A stretch of DNA of 64,000 nt from positions 248,001 to 312,000 of the forward strand of contig JAWZYU010000125.1 of NCBI GenBank assembly GCA_038380435.1. The letters are read 5' to 3'. Each line of letters starts with the position of its first letter. The stretch's first letter is position 1. Source of the DNA: Ryuthela nishihirai (Eukaryota; Arthropoda; Arachnida; Araneae; Heptathelidae). The translations under genes and the position numbers were made by a program. The notes under the pieces are model-generated. The model had not been told where the DNA came from and made no database searches. It saw nothing but the letters and a program-made list of their open reading frames with translations. This document shows, piece by piece, positions 46,750-58,750 of the stretch.

Positions 46750-48141
46750 ATGTCCGTTCCAGTTGCAGCGACGAAGGGAGTAGAGGAAGAGCGTGCCAAC
46801 GCCACCACAGCCACCAAGATGGTTCCACCCGATGGAGGATACGGGTGGGCCGTCGCTGGTGGCTGCTTTCTCATAACCTTTCTCCTTTCAGGATTCGTCA
46901 AGTCCTTCAGCGCTCTGAAGGTGGCGATCTTCCTGGAGTTTCCTGATACATCTCCGTCCCAGGCGGCCTGGATCCCGGGGCTGCTAGGAACCCTATCGCT
47001 GGTCTTCTCACCGGTGACAGGGATCCTCATGTCTACCTTCGGATACAGGCCGCTCGTGTGTCTGGGCGGATTGCTGTGCAGCGCTGGCCTTGCCCTCAGC
47101 TACCTGGCCACCTCCGGTTCCTTCCTCATAGGTACCATTGGAGGCCTCATGGGGGTCGGTGCATCCTTTGCCATCACCACCGGCATAGTGTGCACTGGAA
47201 AGTACTTCACGACACGGAGGCCGGCAGCGATGGCCGTCGCCCTGTCGGGAGGCTGCTTCGGGGCCATGGCCCTGCCCACTGCGATCAACGAGCTGCTGCT
47301 GGCGGTCGGCCTGCACTACACGTTCCTCGTGCTGGCCGGCTGCTTCACGCTCATCGCAGTCTGCGGCCTGCTCTTCGTTCGGCCCGAGAGCCGCTTCCGC
47401 GAGGTGCCCGCCGGCGGCAGCAACGATGCCGTCGTCGTGACCCCCGCGGAAGCTGGAGAGCTGGCACCCAGATCCTGCGCGAAGGTGGTCGCCGAGAGGC
47501 TGTCCCTCCGTTTCCTCACGGACGGCCTGTTCCTCCTCACGAGCGCTTCCATCTTCGCGATGGGTATGGGCAACCCTCACTTCCTGCACTACATTCCCCA
47601 GCACGCCAAGTCGCTGGGGATCGAGAAGAGCAGTGCCATGCTGCTTCTCGCCTACTCTGCTGCCGGCGACCTGGTCGTGCGCCTCTCGTATGGTCTTCTC
47701 GCCAGCCGCTCTCCCCTGCAGAGGACGGCCGAATACTTCGCGGCCGTCTCCGTCTCGGCTGCAGCCGTCATCTCACTGCCTTTCTGCCGCGAGTACTGGC
47801 AGCTTGTTGTTGCCTCCGTCGCCGCAGGAGTGGGAACCGGAGTGTGGACCATCCTGATCCCCCTCCTGCTTAGCTCGAATCACGGAGTCGACAACATGAA
47901 CGGCACCTTCACCCTGGTGCGGCTCTTCCAGGGAGTGGCCAACCTCATCTACCCTCCCGTGGCAGGACTGCTCCGGTCCACCGGTGGCGACCGCGCAGTC
48001 CTGCTCTTCATGGGATCGAAGATGTGTGTGGCCACGGCCTTCGGCGTCGCCTTGCACGTCTCTGCTGTCTTGATCCAGAGGAGGGGTCGGGCGGCAGCGT
48101 CGCTCAAGGAACGGCTCGACGTCTTCACCACCGCAGTGTGA
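46750..48141 (+). CDS. SLC16-type monocarboxylate transporter (copy 10)
   Basis: An intact copy with P324Q in the TM8-TM9 loop and I330F at the start of TM9, six codons apart. Coupling residues and both signatures are unchanged. Confidence 0.93.
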   Translation: MSVPVAATKGVEEERANATTATKMVPPDGGYGWAVAGGCFLITFLLSGFVKSFSALKVAIFLEFPDTSPSQAAWIPGLLGTLSLVFSPVTGILMSTFGYRPLVCLGGLLCSAGLALSYLATSGSFLIGTIGGLMGVGASFAITTGIVCTGKYFTTRRPAAMAVALSGGCFGAMALPTAINELLLAVGLHYTFLVLAGCFTLIAVCGLLFVRPESRFREVPAGGSNDAVVVTPAEAGELAPRSCAKVVAERLSLRFLTDGLFLLTSASIFAMGMGNPHFLHYIPQHAKSLGIEKSSAMLLLAYSAAGDLVVRLSYGLLASRSPLQRTAEYFAAVSVSAAAVISLPFCREYWQLVVASVAAGVGTGVWTILIPLLLSSNHGVDNMNGTFTLVRLFQGVANLIYPPVAGLLRSTGGDRAVLLFMGSKMCVATAFGVALHVSAVLIQRRGRAAASLKERLDVFTTAV

Positions 48142-48622
48142 TGTCGCAGCTATCGGGAAGCGGCCTCCCCTTCCGGGACTGACTGCCATGTCCGGGAAGG
48201 GTTTGGCATCCTAAACAGGAAAAACTGAAAAAAGAATTAAGTGAAAATCAAAAAACCAAAAAAAAAAAATATTTAAATGTTCAAAAATAAAAAAAAATAA
48301 AAATTTAAATGTTCAAAAATAAAAAAAAATATATAAAAAATTTCTTAAAAGCAAAGAGAAGACACTCTCGCTGTTTCCTGTATGTTTGTATTGTTTGTAT
48401 GTCACTTTTGCTGTGCATTGTATTCTTTTTTCTATGTCGTTGTAAAACTCTGCACATTGTGCTATGATACCAAGTCCACCAGAGAGACAGACAACTTTTA
48501 AACACGCCAGCGCAATGCGCTGCCAGTCCTAAGCCTGGATAAAGTGTGAAGGGAAGTTGAGAGTCACCCGACACTTCATAATAAGGTACAAAAGAAAAAA
48601 AAAATAATTCACAGGTCCTTGA

Positions 48623-49545
48623 CACCCAACCCACATAACCCCTTCCTCTTAGAGGAGGGGGGGATACACCGAAAAAATTTCACACGATACCAACATCCAA
48701 CCCACACAACCCCTTCCTATTGGACGGTGGGAATACACCAAAAAATTTTCACACGCTACCTACAACCAACCCACATAGCCCCTTCCTCTTATGGAAGGGG
48801 GGGGGGAGAGTACACCGAAAAAATTTCACACGATACCTACACCTAATCCACATAACCCCTTCCTTTTGGACGGTGGGAATACACCAAAAAAATTTCACAC
48901 GCTACCTACAACCAACCAACATAACCCCTTCCTCTTATGGGGGGGAGAGTACACCGAAAAAATTTCACACGATACCTACACCTAATCCACATAACCCCTT
49001 CCTTTTGGACGGTGGGAATACACCAAAAAAATTTCACACGCTACCTACAACCAACCAACATAACCCCTTCCTCTTATGGGGGGGAGAGTACACCGAAAAA
49101 TTTTCACAGGATACCTACACCCAACCCAAATAACCCCTTCCTATTGGACGGTGGGATTACACCAAAAAATTTTCACAAGCTACCTACAACCAACCGACAT
49201 GACCCCTTCCTGTTAGACGGTGGGATTACACCAAAAAATTTTCACAAGCTACCTACAACCAACCGACATGACCCCTTCCTGTTAGGGGGGGAGAGTTCAC
49301 CGAAAAAATTTCACACGATACCTACACCCAACCAACATAACCCCTTCCTCTTAGAGGGGGGGGGGGGGAATACACAAAAAAATTTTCACACGCTACCTAA
49401 AACCAAGCCACATAACCCCTTCCTGTTAGGGGGGAGAGTACACCGAAAAAATTTCACGCGACACCTACACCCTAACCACATAACCACTTCCCCTTAGAGC
49501 GGGGGAATACACCAAACATTAAATTATTTTCACACGGCATCGAAA
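48623..49545. repeat. Minisatellite (unit 10)
   Basis: Thirteen monomers; G tracts of 10 and 13. The first monomer ends GATACCAACATCC where other units have GATACCTACATCC. Confidence 0.95.
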
Positions 49546-49692
49546 CCCAATTCACAAAACACCTCCCTGTTATTTTGTTCGAAGGGTTGGAGGAGGAGGA
49601 GGTCAGAACACTTAAAAAGTAAATTCACACGCTGGTGACCCTCCACCCATAAGTCTCTTCCTGCGTTTACATTAATCTCCGCCCTACCCGCG

Positions 49693-49942
49693 GTCAGTAG
49701 AGGACACCGATGGTATTGGAATGACCGCCGTCCGTCGGATGGGACATTAGGCCGTGGCTCCGTGTGCGGGAGGGCCATATCCTGTGCACGTTAAAGAACA
49801 CGCTGGATGGCCTTGAGGGGAGTCTACCATCTTGTCCCCCCACTGGGTGATCCAGTGGGTACCCCCCAACCTCCTCTGAGCCTTCGTGGTCTATGGGACC
49901 TGGACCTTTAGCCCATTGTGTGCAAAAAAAGTGCTGCTCAGA
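49693..49942. repeat. SINE-like module (unit 10)
   Basis: Same sequence as in unit 1 with no change noticed. Confidence 0.45.
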
Positions 49943-50460
49943 AGTAAGAAAGACCGACACGACCCAAGCGGTAGGAACAAGTGAGCAAATAAAATCCCAG
50001 GAATAATGCCAATTCCTAAGAAAAACCTAGAAAACCTTTAAAAAAAAAAAATCCAGTGAATCACTCTACTCTAGGAGAAACAGCATATAACTCACGTCTG
50101 TGGAAAGCAGAGGTATGGGCACGATCGAACCTCTAAATGGATCGCACAACCCATAGACCCTCTCCTGCAGAAGAACTAAAAGAAATAAAACGATAGTGTG
50201 ACAAAAAAAAAAGGGATCGCATAACACACTTGCTCTGAAATTCTCCGTCGACAGGAAGGAAAGGGAATGGAAGTCTCCGTTTGCTCAAAGGCCGAGTAAA
50301 ACAACCACGAATCCATAGCATCGTTTTTCGAAGCCAACCGATAACAATTGAGGAACAACAATTGTTTTTTTCGAATTCCAATTGTTGCGCAGCGAAAATA
50401 ATATACGATATGAAAGCCTTCAGAGAGTACTGTTGCGTAGGGCACACCGTTGCTACGTCA

Positions 50461-50571
50461 TATATAGGTTGTCCTTTGTTGTCAGATTTAGATTTTTCCG
50501 TGTTAGATTCATTTTTCAGTTTTACACTTTTATACCTCTCTAAAATCATCCGGACAATTAAGGGAAGTGTG
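50461..50571 (+). promoter_or_regulatory. Candidate core promoter and noncoding exon 1 (for copy 11)
   Basis: TATATAGG at 50461-50468; GTGAGT donor at 50572. Confidence 0.4.
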
Positions 50572-51861
50572 GTGAGTAGCCGTTACTTTCTTATGCAGTG
50601 AAAAATTATTCCGACAGAATTACCTCACACTATATATACCAATAAATCGGAAAACTTCAAAATACGATCTCCCCTTATAAACTGATATACGTTTGCGAAA
50701 TCATATAGAGTAATTAAAGGATATTCAGAAAAGCTTTTCCCAAACAAGCATAGCAGGGCAAAACGTGAAGGTAACTTCACCCAAGCGGTTAGAAATTACT
50801 CTAGCAAATGAAAGCTTATTTACTCTAGCAAAATAAGCTTAATAGCTTATTTACTCTAGAATGGCTTATTTACTGTAGCAAATGAAAGAATTTAATAAGA
50901 AGAAAATTTTCCGTTTCATTTAGGCAAAAATAGCTGAGATATTTTATTTAAATAAACGACATTTTTTTCTCCATTATTCGTTAAGGCAAAAATATATTAA
51001 TTTGGATCCTTTCTAACGTTTATGCCAGACGAAACGATTCCTACAGCAAAATCAGTCCCAATTTAGATCAAAAACAACATTTGATAAACTCTTCTAGAGT
51101 TCCATGCGTTGGTAGAATAGATAGATATGACGGAAATTTCAAGAAAAAATGTCTATTATTAACCTTTCAACGATGGTAACGAAATCGAATTGTCAACACG
51201 TGAGTAGTTTACGTGACGATCGGTAAACATCTGGTATTGAATTATTTTAGAAACATTTGGTACTGGTTGTTTATTTTATTAGGAAAATTACTTTAAAATT
51301 TCCTATCATTATCTTATAAACTTTAATAAACTTTTGTATACTCTACTTGCCCCATATTCTTCTCGCATATATAGCACTGTCTCGTTTGCAGGTGACGTCA
51401 CGCTGGAAAAAATGAAATAAAAAAATATATATACATATACATATGTACCACTCGGTGGAGCAAGGGAAAAAAATGGGGATAGGTGAAGAAAAATTAGTTC
51501 CCATGCTTGCACATAGATGGCAGCGCGAAACCCGAACCTTGTACGACCGGTAGTAGGTAAACCCCTGGGTTTTCTCCCTGACGCCAACGGGTTTTACTAA
51601 TCCCCTGGGTTTTCCCCCTGACGCCAACGGGTTTTACAACTCGTGCCACTGAGTGCAACGCCCGTCCCTTTGCTCTGCGACCACTGACAGCTACAGACGT
51701 GCGTTTTCCAGCTCCCGACTTTACCTCATAGTAACCTTTTCGCTTACTCTTTGGTTCAGTATTCTTCAGCATAGTCTGTAGTGGTCTTTAGTCGACGCAC
51801 TACTGATTTATATTAGCTCTACCAATTCTAATTATTAATTTTTTTTCTCCTTCTTTTGCAG
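50572..51861 (+). other. Candidate leader intron, 1290 bp (copy 11)
   Basis: GTGAGT to TTTTGCAG, consensus layout. Confidence 0.45.
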
Positions 51862-51882
51862 TGACCTGAGCCGGATTCCACC

Positions 51883-53274
51883 ATGTCCGTTCCAGTTGCA
51901 GCGACGAAGGGAGTAGAGGAAGAGCGTGCCAACGCCACCACAGCCACCAAGATGGTTCCACCCGATGGAGGATACGGGTGGGCCGTCGCTGGTGGCTGCT
52001 TTCTCATAACCTTTCTCCTTTCAGGATTCGTCAAGTCCTTCAGCGCTCTGAAGGTGGCGATCTTCCTGGAGTTTCCTGATACATCTCCGTCCCAGGCGGC
52101 CTGGATCCCGGGGCTGCTAGGAACCCTATCGCTGGTCTTCTCACCGGTGACAGGGATCCTCATGTCTACCTTCGGATACAGGCCGCTCCTGTGTCTGGGC
52201 GGATTGCTGTGCAGCGCTGGCCTTGCCCTCAGCTACCTGGCCACCTCCGGTTCCTTCCTCATAGGTACCATTGGAGGCCTCATGGGGGTCGGTGCATCCT
52301 TTGCCATCACCACCGGCATAGTGTGCACTGGAAAGTACTTCACGACACGGAGGCCGGCAGCGATGGCCGTCGCCCTGTCGGGAGGCTGCTTCGGGGCCAT
52401 GGCCCTGCCCACTGCGATCAACGAGCTGCTGCTGGCGGTCGGCCTGCACTACACGTTCCTCGTGCTGGCCGGCTGCTTCACGCTCATCGCAGTCTGCGGC
52501 CTGCTCTTCGTTCGGCCCGAGAGCCGCTTCCGCGAGGTGCCCGCCGGCGGCAGCAACGATGCCGTCGTCGTGACCCCCGCGGAAGCTGGAGAGCTGGCAC
52601 CCAGATCCTGCGCGAAGGTGGTCGCCGAGAGGCTGTCCCTCCGTTTCCTCACGGACGGCCTGTTCCTCCTCACGAGCGCTTCCATCTTCGCGATGGGTAT
52701 GGGCAACCCTCACTTCCTGCACTACATTCCCCAGCACGCCAAGTCGCTGGGGATCGAGAAGAGCAGTGCCATGCTGCTTCTCGCCTACTCTGCTGCCGGC
52801 GACCTGGTCGTGCACCTCTCGTATGGTCTTCTCGCCAGCCGCTCTCCCCTGCCGAGGACGGCCGAATACATCGCGGCCGTCTCCGTCTCGGCTGCAGCCG
52901 TCATCTCACTGCCTTTCTGCCGCGAGTACTGGCAGCTTGTTGTTGCCTCCATCGCCGCAGGAGTGGGAACTGGAGTGTGGACCATCCTGATCCCCCTCCT
53001 GCTTAGCTCGAATCACGGAGTCGACAACATGAACGGCACCTTCACCCTGGTGCGGCTCTTCCAGGGAGTGGCCAACCTCATCTACCCTCCCGTGGCAGGA
53101 CTGCTCCGGTCCACCGGTGGCGACCGCGCAGTCCTGCTCTTCATGGGATCGAAGATGTGTGTGGCCACGGCCTTCGGCGTCGCCTTGCACGTCTCTGCTG
53201 TCTTGATCCAGAGGAGGGGTCGGGCGGCAGCGTCGCTCAAGGAACGGCTCGACGTCTTCACCACCGCAGTGTGA
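51883..53274 (+). CDS. SLC16-type transporter with altered TM8 arginine (copy 11)
   Basis: The most diverged protein copy: V103L in TM3, R311H in TM8 and V357I in TM10, plus a silent change at Thr363. R311H is the same replacement as in copy 3, at the residue matching R313 of human MCT1, but copy 11 lacks the neighbouring silent change of copy 3. The reading frame is intact. Confidence 0.92.
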   Translation: MSVPVAATKGVEEERANATTATKMVPPDGGYGWAVAGGCFLITFLLSGFVKSFSALKVAIFLEFPDTSPSQAAWIPGLLGTLSLVFSPVTGILMSTFGYRPLLCLGGLLCSAGLALSYLATSGSFLIGTIGGLMGVGASFAITTGIVCTGKYFTTRRPAAMAVALSGGCFGAMALPTAINELLLAVGLHYTFLVLAGCFTLIAVCGLLFVRPESRFREVPAGGSNDAVVVTPAEAGELAPRSCAKVVAERLSLRFLTDGLFLLTSASIFAMGMGNPHFLHYIPQHAKSLGIEKSSAMLLLAYSAAGDLVVHLSYGLLASRSPLPRTAEYIAAVSVSAAAVISLPFCREYWQLVVASIAAGVGTGVWTILIPLLLSSNHGVDNMNGTFTLVRLFQGVANLIYPPVAGLLRSTGGDRAVLLFMGSKMCVATAFGVALHVSAVLIQRRGRAAASLKERLDVFTTAV

Positions 53275-53754
53275 TGTCGCAGCTATCGGGAAGCGGCCTC
53301 CCCTTCCGGGACTGACTGCCATGTCCGGGAAGGGTTTGGCATCCTAAACAGGAAAAACTGAAAAAAGAATTAAGTGAAAATCAAAAAACCAAAAAAAAAA
53401 ATATTTAAATGTTCAAAAATAAAAAAAAATAAAAATTTAAATGTTCAAAAATAAAAAAAAAAATATAAAAAATTTCTTAAAAGCAAAGAGAAGACACTCT
53501 CGCTGTTTCCTGTATGTTTGTATTGTTTGTATGTCACTTTTGCTGTGCATTGTATTCTTTTTTCTATGTCGTTGTAAAACTCTGCACATTGTGCTATGAT
53601 ACCAAGTCCACCAGAGAGACAGACAACTTTTAAACACGCCAGCGCAATGCGCTGCCAGTCCTAAGCCTGGATAAAGTGTGAAGGGAAGTTGAGAGTCACC
53701 CGACACTTCATAATAAGGTACAAAAGAAAAAAAAAATAATTCACAGGTCCTTGA

Positions 53755-54540
53755 CACCCAACCCACATAACCCCTTCCTCTTAGAGGAGGGGGGGATACA
53801 CCGAAAAAATTTCACACGATACCTACATCCAACCCACACAACCCCTTCCTATTGGACGGTGGGAATACACCAAAAAATTTTCACACGCTACCTACAACCA
53901 ACCCACATAGCCCCTTCCTCTTATGGAAGGGGGGGGGGGAGAGTACACCGAAAAAATTTCACACGATACCTACACCTAATCCACATAACCCCTTCCTTTT
54001 GGACGGTGGGAATACACCAAAAAAATTTCACACGCTACCTACAACCAACCAACATAACCCCTTCCTCTTATGGGGGGGAGAGTACACCGAAAAATTTTCA
54101 CAGGATACCTACACCCAACCCAAATAACCCCTTCCTATTGGACGGTGGGATTACACCAAAAAATTTTCACAAGCTACCTACAACCAACCGACATGACCCC
54201 TTCCTGTTAGACGGTGGGATTACACCAAAAAATTTTCACAAGCTACCTACAACCAACCGACATGACCCCTTCCTGTTAGGGGGGGAGAGTTCACCGAAAA
54301 AATTTCACACGATACCTACACCCAACCAACATAACCCCTTCCTCTTAGAGGGGGGGGGGGGGGAATACACAAAAAAATTTTCACACGCTACCTAAAACCA
54401 AGCCACATAACCCCTTCCTGTTAGGGGGGAGAGTACACCGAAAAAATTTCACGCGACACCTACACCCTAACCACATAACCACTTCCCCTTAGAGCGGGGG
54501 AATACACCAAACATTAAATTATTTTCACACGGCATCGAAA
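53755..54540. repeat. Shortened minisatellite (unit 11)
   Basis: Only about 11 monomers. Monomer 4 is followed directly by the equivalent of monomer 7, so one A/B dimer (about 139 bp) is missing relative to other units. This explains the 4995-bp unit length. G tracts are 11 and 14. Confidence 0.95.
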
Positions 54541-54687
54541 CCCAATTCACAAAACACCTCCCTGTTATTTTGTTCGAAGGGTTGGAGGAGGAGGAGGTCA
54601 GAACACTTAAAAAGTAAATTCACACGCTGGTGACCCTCCACCCATAAGTCTCTTCCTGCGTTTACATTAATCTCCGCCCTACCCGCG

Positions 54688-54937
54688 GTCAGTAGAGGAC
54701 ACCGATGGTATTGGAATGACCGCCGTCCGTCGGATGGGACATTAGGCCGTGGCTCCGTGTGCGGGAGGGCCATATCCTGTGCACGTTAAAGAACACGCTG
54801 GATGGCCTTGAGGGGAGTCTACCATCTTGTCCCCCCACTGGGTGATCCAGTGGGTACCCCCCAACCTCCTCTGAGCCTTCGTGGTCTATGGGACCTGGAC
54901 CTTTAGCCCATTGTGTGCAAAAAAAGTGCTGCTCAGA
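54688..54937. repeat. SINE-like module (unit 11)
   Basis: Same sequence as in unit 1 with no change noticed. Confidence 0.45.
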
Positions 54938-55455
54938 AGTAAGAAAGACCGACACGACCCAAGCGGTAGGAACAAGTGAGCAAATAAAATCCCAGGAATA
55001 ATGCCAATTCCTAAGAAAAACCTAGAAAACCTTTAAAAAAAAAAAATCCAGTGAATCACTCTACTCTAGGAGAAACAGCATATAACTCACGTCTGTGGAA
55101 AGCAGAGGTATGGGCACGATCGAACCTCTAAATGGATCGCACAACCCATAGACCCTCTCCTGCAGAAGAACTAAAAGAAATAAAACGATAGTGTGACAAA
55201 AAAAAAAGGGATCGCATAACACACTTGCTCTGAAATTCTCCGTCGACAGGAAGGAAAGGGAATGGAAGTCTCCGTTTGCTCAAAGGCCGAGTAAAACAAC
55301 CACGAATCCATAGCATCGTTTTTCGAAGCCAACCGATAACAATTGAGGAACAACAATTGTTTTTTTCGAATTCCAATTGTTGCGCAGCGAAAATAATATA
55401 CGATATGAAAGCCTTCAGAGAGTACTGTTGCGTAGGGCACACCGTTGCTACGTCA

Positions 55456-55566
55456 TATATAGGTTGTCCTTTGTTGTCAGATTTAGATTTTTCCGTGTTA
55501 GATTCATTTTTCAGTTTTACACTTTTATACCTCTCTAAAATCATCCGGACAATTAAGGGAAGTGTG
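55456..55566 (+). promoter_or_regulatory. Candidate core promoter and noncoding exon 1 (for copy 12)
   Basis: TATATAGG at 55456-55463; GTGAGT donor at 55567. Confidence 0.4.
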
Positions 55567-56856
55567 GTGAGTAGCCGTTACTTTCTTATGCAGTGAAAAA
55601 TTATTCCGACAGAATTACCTCACACTATATATACCAATAAATCGGAAAACTTCAAAATACGATCTCCCCTTATAAACTGATATACGTTTGCGAAATCATA
55701 TAGAGTAATTAAAGGATATTCAGAAAAGCTTTTCCCAAACAAGCATAGCAGGGCAAAACGTGAAGGTAACTTCACCCAAGCGGTTAGAAATTACTCTAGC
55801 AAATGAAAGCTTATTTACTCTAGCAAAATAAGCTTAATAGCTTATTTACTCTAGAATGGCTTATTTACTGTAGCAAATGAAAGAATTTAATAAGAAGAAA
55901 ATTTTCCGTTTCATTTAGGCAAAAATAGCTGAGATATTTTATTTAAATAAACGACATTTTTTTCTCCATTATTCGTTAAGGCAAAAATATATTAATTTGG
56001 ATCCTTTCTAACGTTTATGCCAGACGAAACGATTCCTACAGCAAAATCAGTCCCAATTTAGATCAAAAACAACATTTGATAAACTCTTCTAGAGTTCCAT
56101 GCGTTGGTAGAATAGATAGATATGACGGAAATTTCAAGAAAAAATGTCTATTATTAACCTTTCAACGATGGTAACGAAATCGAATTGTCAACACGTGAGT
56201 AGTTTACGTGACGATCGGTAAACATCTGGTATTGAATTATTTTAGAAACATTTGGTACTGGTTGTTTATTTTATTAGGAAAATTACTTTAAAATTTCCTA
56301 TCATTATCTTATAAACTTTAATAAACTTTTGTATACTCTACTTGCCCCATATTCTTCTCGCATATATAGCACTGTCTCGTTTGCAGGTGACGTCACGCTG
56401 GAAAAAATGAAATAAAAAAATATATATACATATACATATGTACCACTCGGTGGAGCAAGGGAAAAAAATGGGGATAGGTGAAGAAAAATTAGTTCCCATG
56501 CTTGCACATAGATGGCAGCGCGAAACCCGAACCTTGTACGACCGGTAGTAGGTAAACCCCTGGGTTTTCTCCCTGACGCCAACGGGTTTTACTAATCCCC
56601 TGGGTTTTCCCCCTGACGCCAACGGGTTTTACAACTCGTGCCACTGAGTGCAACGCCCGTCCCTTTGCTCTGCGACCACTGACAGCTACAGACGTGCGTT
56701 TTCCAGCTCCCGACTTTACCTCATAGTAACCTTTTCGCTTACTCTTTGGTTCAGTATTCTTCAGCATAGTCTGTAGTGGTCTTTAGTCGACGCACTACTG
56801 ATTTATATTAGCTCTACCAATTCTAATTATTAATTTTTTTTCTCCTTCTTTTGCAG
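55567..56856 (+). other. Candidate leader intron, 1290 bp (copy 12)
   Basis: GTGAGT to TTTTGCAG, consensus layout. Confidence 0.45.
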
Positions 56857-56877
56857 TGACCTGAGCCGGATTCCACC

Positions 56878-58269
56878 ATGTCCGTTCCAGTTGCAGCGAC
56901 GAAGGGAGTAGAGGAAGAGCGTGCCAACGCCACCACAGCCACCAAGATGGTTCCACCCGATGGAGGATACGGGTGGGCCGTCTCTGGTGGCTGCTTTCTC
57001 ATAACCTTTCTCCTTTCAGGATTCGTCAAGTCCTTCAGCGCTCTGAAGGTGGCGATCTTCCTGGAGTTTCCTGATACATCTCCGTCCCAGGCGCCCTGGA
57101 TCCCGGGGCTGCTAGGAACCCTATCGCTGGTCTTCTCACCGGTGACAGGGATCCTCATGTCTACCTTCGGATACAGGCCGCTCGTGTGTCTGGGCGGATT
57201 GCTGTGCAGCGCTGGCCTTGCCCTCAGCTACCTGGCCACCTCCGGTTCCTTCCTCATAGGTACCATTGGAGGCCTCATGGGGGTCGGTGCATCCTTTGCC
57301 ATCACCACCGGCATAGTGTGCACTGGAAAGTACTTCACGACACGGAGGCCGGCAGCGATGGCCGTCGCCCTGTCGGGAGGCTGCTTCGGGGCCATGGCCC
57401 TGCCCACTGCGATCAACGAGCTGCTGCTGGCGGTCGGCCTGCACTACACGTTCCTCGTGCTGGCCGGCTGCTTCACGCTCATCGCAGTCTGCGGCCTGCT
57501 CTTCGTTCGGCCCGAGAGCCGCTTCCGCGAGGTGCCCGCCGGCGGCAGCAACGATGCCGTCGTCGTGACCCCCGCGGAAGCTGGAGAGCTGGCACCCAGA
57601 TCCTGCGCGAAGGTGGTCGCCGAGAGGCTGTCCCTCCGTTTCCTCACGGACGGCCTGTTCCTCCTCACGAGCGCTTCCATCTTCGCGATGGGTATGGGCA
57701 ACCCTCACTTCCTGCACTACATTCCCCAGCACGCCAAGTCGCTGGGGATCGAGAAGAGCAGTGCCATGCTGCTTCTCGCCTACTCTGCTGCCGGCGACCT
57801 GGTCGTGCGCCTCTCGTATGGTCTTCTCGCCAGCCGCTCTCCCCTGCCGAGGACGGCCGAATACATCGCGGCCGTCTCCGTCTCGGCTGCAGCCGTCATC
57901 TCACTGCCTTTCTGCCGCGAGTACTGGCAACTTGTTGTTGCCTCCGTCGCCGCAGGAGTGGGAACCGGAGTGTGGACCATCCTGATCCCCCTCCTGCTTA
58001 GCTCGAATCACGGAGTCGACAACATGAACGGCACCTTCACCCTGGTGCGGCTCTTCCAGGGAGTGGCCAACCTCATCTACCCTCCCGTGGCAGGACTGCT
58101 CCGGTCCACCGGTGGCGACCGCGCAGTCCTGCTCTTCATGGGATCGAAGATGTGTGTGGCCACGGCCTTCGGCGTCGCCTTGCACGTCTCTGCTGTCTTG
58201 ATCCAGAGGAGGGGTCGGGCGGCAGCGTCGCTCAAGGAACGGCTCGACGTCTTCACCACCGCAGTGTGA
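56878..58269 (+). CDS. SLC16-type monocarboxylate transporter (copy 12)
   Basis: An intact copy with A36S in TM1, next to the DGGYGWAV signature, and A73P directly before the conserved Trp74 that opens TM2, plus a silent change at Gln351. A proline at a helix start can be tolerated, but its place next to a conserved tryptophan makes this the non-TM8 change most likely to matter. Confidence 0.92.
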   Translation: MSVPVAATKGVEEERANATTATKMVPPDGGYGWAVSGGCFLITFLLSGFVKSFSALKVAIFLEFPDTSPSQAPWIPGLLGTLSLVFSPVTGILMSTFGYRPLVCLGGLLCSAGLALSYLATSGSFLIGTIGGLMGVGASFAITTGIVCTGKYFTTRRPAAMAVALSGGCFGAMALPTAINELLLAVGLHYTFLVLAGCFTLIAVCGLLFVRPESRFREVPAGGSNDAVVVTPAEAGELAPRSCAKVVAERLSLRFLTDGLFLLTSASIFAMGMGNPHFLHYIPQHAKSLGIEKSSAMLLLAYSAAGDLVVRLSYGLLASRSPLPRTAEYIAAVSVSAAAVISLPFCREYWQLVVASVAAGVGTGVWTILIPLLLSSNHGVDNMNGTFTLVRLFQGVANLIYPPVAGLLRSTGGDRAVLLFMGSKMCVATAFGVALHVSAVLIQRRGRAAASLKERLDVFTTAV

Positions 58270-58750
58270 TGTCGCAGCTATCGGGAAGCGGCCTCCCCTT
58301 CCGGGACTGACTGCCATGTCCGGGAAGGGTTTGGCATCCTAAACAGGAAAAACTGAAAAAAGAATTAAGTGAAAATCAAAAAACCAAAAAAAAAAAATAT
58401 TTAAATGTTCAAAAATAAAAAAAAATAAAAATTTAAATGTTCAAAAATAAAAAAAAAAATATAAAAAATTTCTTAAAAGCAAAGAGAAGACACTCTCGCT
58501 GTTTCCTGTATGTTTGTATTGTTTGTATGTCACTTTTGCTGTGCATTGTATTCTTTTTTCTATGTCGTTGTAAAACTCTGCACATTGTGCTATGATACCA
58601 AGTCCACCAGAGAGACAGACAACTTTTAAACACGCCAGCGCAATGCGCTGCCAGTCCTAAGCCTGGATAAAGTGTGAAGGGAAGTTGAGAGTCACCCGAC
58701 ACTTCATAATAAGGTACAAAAGAAAAAAAAAATAATTCACAGGTCCTTGA

